Source: Onchocerca volvulus
Taxonomy: Eukaryota > Nematoda > Chromadorea > Rhabditida > Onchocercidae
DNA: 64,000 bases
Direction of reading: 5' to 3'
NCBI GenBank assembly: GCA_000499405.2
Contig: HG738138.1
Coordinates: 14,385,208 to 14,449,207 of the forward strand
Shown: positions 53,501-62,530 of the stretch, piece after piece
How the letters are laid out: each line of letters begins with the position of its first letter
How positions within the stretch are numbered: position 1 is the stretch's first letter
Translations under genes and position numbers: made by a program
Notes under the pieces: generated by a model
The model's database searches: none
What the model saw: the letters and a program-made list of their open reading frames with translations, nothing else
What the model was told of the DNA's origin: nothing

Positions 53501-54389
53501 TTTTTATGTGCAAAAATGCATGAATAGAATTTGATCGAAAAATTAATGATTCGTGATTAAATTATGATATGAAAAGATTTTGAAGTTTTTTTAGAGATGC
53601 GGCTCATCGTATTCATCCTTTGGCTGGACAAGGAGTTAATCTCGGATGGAGTGATGTGAAAATACTGCTAAGTTGTCTAGAGCAATGTGTAATCGATGGC
53701 GGTGATTTAGGTGAGACATTTTTTAGATCATTTAGTTTTTTATAATTTCAAAGAATATTTCAGGTTCACTTACATATTTGTCTGATTATGATACTCAAGG
53801 ACAACGGCGGAATGTACCTGTGCAGGTGGCATGCGATTGGTTGAATAGACTTTATTTGACGAGTAATACGCCACTTATCCTTATTCGTTCTCTTGGTCTT
53901 AATATGGTCGATAGATTCACACCTTTAAAAGTATACTTTTCTTTCTGCATTAGTTTTGGATTTACTGTAGTATCGAAATAATCATTTTTCCCAAGTATAC
54001 TGGGATCTTCAAATGTTGATGAAAGTTTAAACTTCTGTCCATTTTTATTTGTTTTCCTCCTTCATCTTTAGAAAAAATCGAAAACACTGTTATTTCATGT
54101 CAGAAAATATAGATAGTGTCCTACAATAGGATATTCTTGTAAATATCACTTGAATATCCTTCAGGTTTCCCTCATTACTTAACTTTCAGAAAAGCATCTT
54201 CTAGTACATTTCATTTTCACAATTATTTTTTTTCTGTGCATTTTTTTTTATTAAAATATTTTGTAAAGCAAAGATTGCTTCTATTTATAATATTTATTAT
54301 TTTATCAACCGTAGTAATTTTGTTTATCCCATCTTATTTTTGCTGAGAAATTACAGGACCTTATCGTTTACCGGACATCAACAATTTAA
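50549..54389 (+). CDS. coq-6: ubiquinone biosynthesis monooxygenase COQ6
   Basis: This is an eleven-exon gene: 50549-50675, 50894-51025, 51110-51168, 51491-51660, 51760-51844, 52047-52154, 52698-52868, 53242-53444, 53595-53710, 53764-53930 and 54357-54389. All junctions are in phase. It encodes 456 residues; human COQ6 is 468. A basic, serine-rich leader ([17 protein letters not shown]) is a likely mitochondrial presequence. FAD-binding motifs of this flavoprotein hydroxylase family are all present: [12 protein letters not shown] (26-37), [11 protein letters not shown] from 192, and [18 protein letters not shown] from 352. The [18 protein letters not shown] block is typical of COQ6. The enzyme acts on the matrix side of the inner mitochondrial membrane. 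It hydroxylates C5 of the polyprenyl benzoate precursor of coenzyme Q, with electrons from ferredoxin. The final exon codes only for [10 protein letters not shown] and is the least certain. Confidence 0.93.
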
Positions 54390-55740
54390 GCAATGCATTG
54401 AATATGGCAACAACATTGACAGTATCACACAGCTGGCAATAACAAAAGGAGAAATAATGGAGTAGTAAACAAAAGCAGTCAACGATATTATTTATCTGTC
54501 CTGATAATTTTCAGTAGGATTATTTAAGATAAATTCTCACTATGGATGAGTAGGTAATTCAGATTTTAGAAGTGTAGATAACTTAGGTTTTAAATTACAT
54601 TAATGTTTTTTAATTAATAGTTGATTTTTTTTTGTTTAATATGTCAAAATAGTTGGATTAATAGTTTATTAGCATAGTTGGTGATTTTTTTCGGCTCTTG
54701 TCGTAAAAATATTTGAGATGTTAAAATGTAAATAGCCAAACTATGGACCTATGGATTTCAAGAATATGTTACCGGTGTTGATCAGAGTTACAAAGTATAA
54801 AAACCTCAGGATGAGAATCAAAATAATTTTTTAAGCTGATAGAATATTTGGTAATTTTGAAGATGGAACTCAAACAGCAGAATTAAATTTAAAATCATAG
54901 AAGCTGTGAGGAAAATTAACGAAGAATGGAAGAGAAAGGAATAATGAAGAATGGAAAAGAAAGAGAATAGGATCTCTGTGTTATTTATTCATTTACATGT
55001 TATATTATCTATTACTTACTGTTACTCAGCAATTAATGGCTTTGAATTCATGTTCAGCAATAAAAAAAACATTCCTTCATAAATGGATGAAAAACATTGC
55101 AATGAACACTTACTCTCTTTAGAATATCAAGATATTGGCATCACATCAAAAGAAGAATATAACTAAAATTCGAGCTATTATCATCTGATACCACAAAAAT
55201 AACTACCTATTATCATCTGGCATTTGAAACAAAGCATTTCTTTATACTCTGTAAATATTTCGGAATTTTTCATTTTTTTTCCATCTCAAATAGACCGGCA
55301 GGACTTCATTTTATGAATTAATTTAAATTGAATTTAACCAAGGTAAACTGAGCTATCCCATTTTGAATTAGTTCTTGTAATTTTCGAAAAAAAAATGTCC
55401 GCATACCGCATATATATTTATATATAAATTTTAAGAGAAAATTTTTTTAGCAATTCCAATTTTTCAAAATCATCAAGTTATTTTCGATTAAACAATGCCT
55501 CTTTACTTGTTTCTTTTACTAAAACCCGAATAGATGGATATAATGGCAACTTTATTTTCCTCTCTTTCAATTTTTTTTCCAAATTTTCTGTTCCTAGAAT
55601 AGGTAGATGTCAGTTGTTAAAGAATATTCTTTTCTTTACTTTGGATATAAATCTACTCACCTAAGACGCGCATAAAATAGCAATTCCGTCTTGGGTAATT
55701 ACTATTATTATTAACTTGTTGTAGCGACATATATATTATT
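54390..55740. other. intergenic, 3' flank of coq-6
   Basis: No gene is seen. The region is AT-rich with several ATTTA-like runs. It should contain the coq-6 3' untranslated region. Confidence 0.5.
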
Positions 55741-55764
55741 ATGGCTGGAATTGAAGTGTCTAAG

Positions 55765-56706
55765 GAACAGAGAAATCGCCAGAAATCCAACAATATGTCG
55801 AAGAATCTTGGCCAAGTAACAAGGATGAGTATAGATTGGAAGAAATTGCTGGAAATGGTTCAACTGGTATCGTTTGTAAGGTTACATTATATGATATAAT
55901 CCATTAATTTATATTTCACTTTGTTATTTTATTTTTTAGTATTTAAAGCTAAACTTGGCTAGGCTACAGGCTACAACTCATTCTTTTTTTGATTTACAGT
56001 TTAGCCAATCTATCTTTAAAAATAAAATAATATATGTAAGTAATAGAAAAATGAAAATTTTCGGTTCCTTTTTTTTTTTTTTAAGAATTTGATTTTTTAT
56101 AAGAAGAAAATGAAATTTATCTGACGAAATAAAATTGAATTTATATTAATTTTGGATAGAAAATATTCAATAAAATTGAATAGAGAATCAAATTGGTTTG
56201 ATATTTTTGATTCTAAGATAATTTAGCATAAGGAAAGAAAAAAAGCACGAAAAAAAAGAATTATAAAATGATAATGCATTGGAATTATTTGATTGCTTAA
56301 TTCCATATAACATTAGTTGTTCATTCCGATGCAATTTTATGTATTATTCAAAATAATCATTTTTTCTTACTTTCTTCTTCTATATGCTCTGAATATTACC
56401 GCATCTTGCTGATAAAAGTTCACTATGATAAATATTCATTATTCCCTCATAAACTATCAGTGGCCAAAAATAAAAGATATATAAATGAAAGATATGAATC
56501 TGGATTTCAAATGATTAAAGGGGATGAATTTTTCCCTTCACCAATTTTGGTATCAATTTTCCAAAAATTTTGAATTTTAACAGGAATTTTTAATTATAAA
56601 ATTTTATAATAATAAAAAATAAAACTGTTTTCAGAATTTATGTGAAAAGATAAAACAGATATGTGCGATCAAACGCATCGATTTAGAAAAATGTGATTTA
56701 GCATAA
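55765..56706 (+). pseudogene. broken N-lobe of an OSR1/SPAK (GCK-3)-like Ste20 kinase
   Basis: One exon-like segment, about 55765-55878, reads EESWPSNKDEYRLEEIAGNG then STGIVCK and stops at a gttaca donor. A second, about 56635-56706, follows gttttcag and continues in the same phase as NLCEKIKQICAIKRIDLEKC, then DLA and a TAA stop. Together they match the start of the OSR1/SPAK kinase domain: the WxxxxDxYEL entry, the glycine-rich loop and the AIKRINLEKC strand with the ATP-binding lysine. The product ends before helix C, so no catalytic loop or DFG is present, and I find no later kinase exons within the next few kilobases. It is most likely a truncated duplicate, since the functional OSR1/SPAK gene is normally essential and should lie elsewhere. 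A gene interrupted by misassembly is the alternative. Confidence 0.6.
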
Positions 56707-56882
56707 CTAGGAAAACAAACTGCGATCTTCTTTTTCTGCTTAATTTATATCAGATGGACAACAATTCCATATTATTTCAAAATTTTGAAATGATAAAATT
56801 TCTAACACCCTAAAAGTCAAGTCCAAAAGAAAGAATAAATAAATTCTGATTTAAAAACGAAAAGCTTGAATGGCTCGGGTTA

Positions 56883-56995
56883 TTTAAAAACATTTGCCTA
56901 CTCGAATGCAACGCATATGAAAATTTCAAACCAATCGATCTAAAAACATGCGCGTATTCGAATGCAACGTTGTATCAAAATTTCAAAGCAATAGG
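56883..56995. repeat. 2 x 56-nt imperfect tandem duplication
   Basis: Copies at 56883-56938 and 56939-56995 share TCGAATGCAACG and AAAATTTCAAA. They differ at about ten positions. Confidence 0.75.
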
Positions 56996-57113
56996 TTAAG
57001 GACTTTTCGATATCTGAGGTTGTCAATATAGATAATGTGCATGTTTAAGAATTTTCAGAGGTTTTAGATTTTGAACAAACGAACATTAATATTTCTATTT
57101 ATACAGATTAGCT

Positions 57114-57195
57114 GAAGCCTGACACGCGAAGCGTGTTCGGCCCCCCATAGATAGCTGGATCGACTCCCATGGATAGCTGGATCGGCCACGCTCAA
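57114..57195. repeat. GC-rich hairpin patch in AT-rich DNA
   Basis: ACACGC-GAA-GCGTGT (57122-57136) forms a small perfect hairpin. It is followed by TTCGGCCCCCC and two copies of ATAGCTGGATCG about 28 nt apart. The composition is abruptly different from both flanks. The source is unknown. Confidence 0.6.
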
Positions 57196-57631
57196 TGTTA
57201 ATAAAAAATTCTCCAGTCAATACTGAAATACTTGTCAGTCAGTAATGATTGACTGATAAGTATTTAAGAATAATTTTCGATGAATAAAGAACAACATAAT
57301 CATGATTACCAATACATGCAATTACTCTTTTTTAATCCGGATATAAAAATATAAATATTTATATAAAATTACTCGAAAAACAATCAATGATCATGTTGAT
57401 ATGTTTCTCTCTCCACCTTCTACAGGAATTTTGAAGTTTTTTTCCCAGGAATATGCTATTTCTGGAGCCGTGCCCAAATATTTTATTATATTAAAGAATT
57501 TATGCTGTCTTCGCACCATCATTTTTTATTTAGCCTTTTTTATTTCTTCCAAAAGTGAATTATATTTCGATTTATTTTTTGAAATTGTTATAGCACATCT
57601 TTAAAATTATTAAAACGACATAAAATCTAGG

Positions 57632-57772
57632 TTTGTTTAGACTTTGGAAGATATGTCATTCAGTGTCATATGGGACTATAATATCGAAGTAGAAAGTGAA
57701 CCACGGATCAATCGGATAAACAAAACGGCTAATTATGTACCAGCAAGAATTAAGCCAGGAGCAGAGATATCG
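57632..57772 (+). other. orphan exon-like segment
   Basis: After gtttgtttag, an open frame begins LEDMSFSVIWDYNIEVESEP and continues RINRINKTANYVPARIKPGA to a gtatcc donor near 57775. The composition is clearly protein-like. It could be a further fragment of the same decayed locus as the kinase piece, but it does not resemble the kinase domain, and no family is recognised. Confidence 0.3.
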
Positions 57773-58274
57773 ATCGTATCCATTTTCTTCACAATATATA
57801 TTAGCAAACAAATAATGTTCATAATAACTATAAAGTCTTTATATAAAAGTTATAATATCATTGTAGTATAGCGAAAAAATCATAATTTAGAAAGAAAAAA
57901 ATACAATAAACTAATTTGAATTAAAATATTTTACGATTTTAAATTTCGAGCTGATAGCAAAAATATATAATTCGTATTTTTGAAATAAAACCTTAACAAA
58001 TATTTTTTTTAGTCTTGGAATATTTTCATCTGATTTCAATGCTTTCTGCTTTTCCATCATCTCGTTTGTTTTCTTATGCCTCAAAATTTGTTACTGTAAA
58101 GAGAAAAAAATTGTTACGTTGAGTAAAGCCCAAAACGATCGATTCTTTTTCACTCCTTGCTGAAATCCTGATTTCTGCGATATTGATCTGTAACTAATAA
58201 TTCATAAAATAAGCATCCAATTCATCTGACTTGTCGTGCTGATCGTTCCATCATTCCATTTACGACCTAGTTAT

Positions 58275-58329
58275 ATTTTCTGCAAAAAAGAAAAGTCGTA
58301 AGATACGACTTTTCTTTTTTGCAGAAAAT
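58275..58329. repeat. perfect 26-bp inverted repeat with 3-nt loop
   Basis: The left arm at 58275-58300 starts ATTTTCTGCAAAAAAGAAAA. The right arm at 58304-58329 is its exact reverse complement. The loop is AGA. Such a structure can extrude as a cruciform; it could be a tiny fold-back element or a template-switch product. Confidence 0.9.
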
Positions 58330-58516
58330 AACCTGACCCAAAAGGAAAAAACTCAGAGCATGTCCATTCAATTAAATGAATTTCATTCATTAATTCGTTG
58401 AATCAATAATTATGGCAGAAGAAGCACTGGATTTCTATTGATGATAATTAATTTCCAACGTATGGATCTAATTCTCAGGATAAAAAGGATAAAAAAATCT
58501 GAAACTCTAACCTTTC

Positions 58517-58626
58517 AGTCTATAAGTATTATACAATCCGCAGAGAAGGCAGGTGGATCTGAAAAGAATATAGTCTATAAGTATTATACAATCCGCAGAA
58601 AAGGCAGGTGGATCTGAAAAGATTAT
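58517..58626. repeat. 2 x 55-nt tandem duplication
   Basis: Copies at 58517-58571 and 58572-58626 differ at about three positions. Read on the minus strand, each copy starts with a consensus acceptor (ttttcag) followed by ATCCACCTGCCTT, so the unit could be a duplicated small exon with its splice site. The plus strand also has an acceptor-like tttcag at its start, so the direction is not settled. Confidence 0.75.
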
Positions 58627-58719
58627 AATGTCGGCAGATTTACAGGTCGCCTGTAGATATTCAGCTGAAGAGTTTCTCATCTCGTCCAAAAAGTTTTTCA
58701 TCTCGTTCAAAAACAAAAA

Positions 58720-58902
58720 TTGGAACCCAAATGTAGCGCAATCGTTGCGGCAAAGTTAAGCAAGGCTGTTAGCGCTGCACATCAGGATCTCGAAGGCAAA
58801 TATTTCGAATTTGTTATCTACAACTGCAAAGAATTTGCAACTATTCTCGATATTTGCATCAATACTTGGTGTTATATTACAGATCATATAATACAGCATT
58901 AA
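58720..58902 (+). other. exon-like open frame, unrecognised
   Basis: The plus-strand frame contains CSAIVAAKLSKAVSAAHQDL, which is alanine-rich and helical, and then ends in a cysteine/isoleucine-rich tail. The local base composition is less AT-rich than normal intergenic DNA. The minus strand also has an open stretch here. It cannot be assigned to a gene. Confidence 0.2.
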
Positions 58903-59872
58903 AAAATGATAGAAATCTTTTAATATTCGCTAAATGCATTGTTTATATGGCGCTACGAAACAAATATGATTCTAGTTCCAAGTATTCACTACTTATATGC
59001 TTCTCCGGAATTTATTGTTAATTATCAACTTCCATTCTTTACATCTAAAAGTTATCATTCTTTCTTCATATTTCAAAGTTAGACAACTTCTACCATTATG
59101 GCATATTATTCCAGCATCATATTTTCCATCCACAAATATTTGCTTAATTCAAAGCTTAACTGCAACAAGAGTTCTGGCTTTTTCTAACATGATAACTATC
59201 TCCCATTTCGTTCGAAAACTTTAAACTTCACGAAAAACTCGAATCATAGCATTCCCAACTATTCATCAAACAAATAACTTAATGGGTTAACCAATTAGAA
59301 AAAGTTTCGGGATTAATGCTAGAATACCGGGGATATATATCACAATTCAACTTGCTGCTGTCGTTCTCGTCCTCGGTCTTCCAAGTTTTCCGAAACCTAT
59401 TAAAACAATTGTTTATGTATTCGCTGTTTACTTTTTAGAATCAGTTTATACATCAATAAAAGCACTGTTTTCGGTTCGATTAATTATGAACCAATCTTCC
59501 CAGTTAAGACAAAAAAAAAAAAAAAAAAAAAAAGGGAAAAAAAAACCAGATTGGTTATGCCCACAAAACCATCACTACAGTCCCTACTTCGCATCTGCTA
59601 AACTAAGATATTTTCTTGAGGAAAGCAATTCATGCACACTCCCGAAAACACAATTTCCAAATACGTGTAAATCAGAAAGATGAAACACCCACTACCAGCC
59701 GAAAACTTCACTGATCCCAATTCCCTTGTAATGCGAGCAAAGATATTCGAATCGTCTTCATCTTTATTTCACTAAGCATGATCTGAAATTACCAATCCTG
59801 TCTAAGAACACATTTTTACAAACCGATGAGATACCAATGGGCATTGCTGGAAGTGTCAAAAGAGAAGTATAC

Positions 59873-59996
59873 CGGAATGTGGGCAAACAAATTTTCTCTC
59901 CGCATTCACATATTTATGTTCCACGTCCTTGAGAACTTCATGAAAAATTCGAGCAATATCGACGAGGAACCATGTCTCACTTCGAATCCCGAACTT
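59873..59996 (-). other. exon-like segment with good splice sites (minus strand)
   Basis: Bounded by caaatttgtag on the acceptor side and G|gtatac on the donor side, the frame reads KFGIRSETWFLVDIARIF, HEVLKDVEHKY and AERKFVCPHSG. It has 41 codons plus one base, and coding-like composition. It is the best single exon candidate in the 58-61 kb block. Its gene is not identified. It may belong to the locus whose large exon is at 61433-62180 or to a separate gene. Confidence 0.4.
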
Positions 59997-60589
59997 CTAC
60001 AAATTTGCATAACCCTGCTCTCCAAGATTTCCTTCAAAACTTTCCCTCTCAGTTCTTTTGAAATGGTACAATATAATAACAGTTTTTTCTAATACATCCT
60101 CCAGTTTATCTTGAAAATTACCAACCATTCATAATTCCGACTACTAAACGCAACATACTCCTATAGACACCCTTGTCTCGCGACAACACTGTCACCGCCA
60201 GTACATACCGAAATCCGAAAATTTCTTCAACCAGTCCTCCAGAAACCTTCAAACTGAAAAACAGCAAACGAAACAATTTCGAGTAACCCAAATTATTCTG
60301 AAAAATCTCTGGAATTTAGTCTCACTGTTTTTTTTCCACATAGTTGGAACAACCCCACACAAAGACAATGGCCTCCCCTGACATTGATAACTGGCTTCCG
60401 TCCACTGGCGAACAAATCGTCTCTTCAAACAATCTAAATGTCTTTGACACATTTAACTGTGTAATGTATTATTTTTTAAATTTTATGTAAATAAAGAAGA
60501 ATGTGAAAATACAATGCAATGAACATGGAAACTAAAAAAAAAAAAGGCAATTATCAAAATAAGTAGAGCAAAACCGAGACATTGAGATC

Positions 60590-60867
60590 TTAGCAATGGG
60601 AGCCAATTTCAAAATTCTCCTGACGGATCTCAAACTCAGTTTGCTCCATAGCTGCAGAAATCGGCACATCTTGCATCTTTTAAAATACGACAATGAATCC
60701 TAAAAATAAAACAACAAATTGAGCAAAATATGTACACACTCTGAGATCACTGAGGTTTGCATCTTTAAACCTTTTTGCGATTTCATAACATTGACCAAAT
60801 AAACAGCATCTCCAAGAAGTCTCAACGAATTCCGATATCGTATTTCCATGAAATTATGAATATCCAA
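60590..60867 (-). CDS. two 3' terminal exons of an unrecognised minus-strand gene
   Basis: Exon 60736-60867 follows ccattgcag and reads LDIHNFMEIRYRNSLRLLGD, then AVYLVNVMKSQKG and MQTSVISEC. It ends at a gtacat donor in phase 0. Exon 60590-60676 follows ttttaaaag and continues in phase 0 as MQDVPISAAMEQTEFEIRQE, then NFEIGSHC and a TAA stop. The pair has consistent phase and balanced composition. It is a plausible C-terminus of the gene beginning in the 61433-62180 exon, but the connecting exons were not resolved and the phases of the pieces in between do not fit. The family is unknown. Confidence 0.4.
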
Positions 60868-61432
60868 CTGCAATGGCCGTTTCATGTGTTACACTTCTTG
60901 TTTCTTGATCACTATCTCTATATCCTGAAAAAGAGATTCATGCACAAAATAACAATTTTCGAATGATTAGAAGTGGGAGAAAGCGAATTTCCACGAATTT
61001 GATGTCCTATCTAAAATGCTCCGAAATATGTTCAAAGGTAAAGCATTACTTGAAAAAACAACAAGAGCTTTGGAGAAACTCTGAGCAAAATCAATATTAC
61101 TGTTAATAGAAGATACAGTATCCTGGAACAGAATGCTGGGCCTGGGCCACTTCGATCGCGTTTAGCATCGCACATCGAAAGGTGTGGATTTTTTTATTTT
61201 TGGACGCAAAACATTTGAAAACTGAAATAATATCACAAACCAAACAAACCCTAGTACCATTTTACATAGCTCATCTACATGTGCGATCATCCACCACACA
61301 AATTTTTCCCGAGTTTTAGGATTTCACAATTCCGAAAAAAACTTGTGCATAAGACTTTAAAATTTAGAAATATTAACGACGCAATAGAACCAAAAAGAAA
61401 AGAAAAATAAAGAAGGAAAGAAATATACCAAC

Positions 61433-62180
61433 CTGATGCAACCATAGTTTTGCCATATAATTCATCGAATAATGCATCCAGGCCAAATGGATCCGCATCT
61501 GACTGGCTATAACGCGATTTCTTGAAACATACTGGTGGCGGTGGTGGTGGTGGTTCAATCAATATACTATCAGCTTCCATAACATTCGACAAAGGCAACT
61601 GAACACAGTTATCTTGTTGCAACAAACTGTATAAATTGTCGTTACAACCACCAAACTGGCCTGTTTCACCGTTTTCACCTCCACCTCCTTTTTCTGACTC
61701 ACTAACAGACAAATCCAAAGATCCCGAGAAATCATCCATGATGATCCCCCGGTGAGATTTAACTCGAAAATCAGACTCGGACCCGCAGGACGACGACGAG
61801 TACTCACGTTTCCGATTTTCCCGACTGTTCCTTCTACGATTACGTTTGGCAGCACGTCGCTGTTGATGCCGTTTGGCACGACATTCACCAAGATATTTGC
61901 ACAACGATTGGATCAAGCTTGTATGCAGCAACTCTCGTCTCAGATTACGTTCCTTGCTATTGTAAATAATCCGACGTCGTTGAATTGCCATAGTTAACAA
62001 CGCACGAGGTGAACGAATACCATCACATTCATCACCATCATACTCAGATGATGAGCAAGACGATGATGATGATGATGATGATGTGTAGTGATAATAATCA
62101 TCTGATGAAAACGACTCATCCAAAAGTAACATTTTGTTACGAGTAACTGAAAAATGCTTACTTGGTATCATTGTTTTCAT
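61433..62180 (-). CDS. large serine/arginine-rich first exon, nuclear-type regulator (unassigned)
   Basis: One long exon starts at an ATG at 62180 and ends at a CAG|gttggt donor, phase 1, giving about 249 residues; the gene continues to the left. Features in order: acidic serine tract (eight serines in a row), a conserved-looking basic helical block (RALLTMAIQRRRIIY, NLRRELLHTSLIQSLCKYL), arginine-rich stretch (RRAAKRNRRRNSRENRKR, a likely nuclear localisation signal), glycine tract, seven prolines, then DADPFGLDALFDELYGKTM. The basic helical block followed by an acidic C-terminal FDELY motif loosely recalls SERTA- or IER-type transcription regulators, but the similarity is too weak for a call. 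The upstream DNA is locally GC-rich, consistent with a promoter. The open frame running past the donor to 61287 is intronic read-through. Confidence 0.6.
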
Positions 62181-62399
62181 CAACTTTCTGCATAAATCAA
62201 CGTTCTCCAACGAATGGGACGAAAACCAAGTTATACAACGCAAATGAATCGTACGATAATACTCGTCAAATTATTTAACATGAAAATTATTCCCCCCTCA
62301 ACATTTGCATAACATGTTATGCCAACTCACGCCACACCACATCAACAACAACCTTTCATACACACAACGCCCAACAACCAACCGACAACCACTCAAACA

Positions 62400-62530
62400 A
62401 TCCAACGAAATGATGAGTCACTCCGCCCGATAGACGTAGTAACAGCGCGACCGCGACGCTCAGCCATGCCGCGCGTCGCGCGTGTCATGTGATCTTTACG
62501 AAGTAGTGCCGCATTGATAGTTTAATTTTG
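62400..62530. promoter_or_regulatory. locally GC-rich, CpG-dense patch, likely promoter
   Basis: The segment contains GACCGCGACGCTC and CCGCGCGTCGCGCGTG in a window that is otherwise very AT-rich. It lies about 250 nt upstream of the minus-strand exon at 61433-62180, where a promoter is expected. No TATA or initiator was singled out. Confidence 0.45.

Larger units (their letters stand above)
56707..57640. other. AT-rich region with a 56-nt duplication and a GC-rich patch
   Basis: It contains the direct repeat at 56883-56995 and the GC-rich hairpin patch at 57114-57195, described separately. No gene is supported. An open frame at 57401-57604 lacks splice-consistent partners. Confidence 0.5.

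Noticed and set aside
61287..61432. Continuation of the long minus-strand frame beyond 61433
   Set aside because: A good donor (CAG|gttggt) ends the exon. The rest becomes hydrophobic and AT-rich as in introns.
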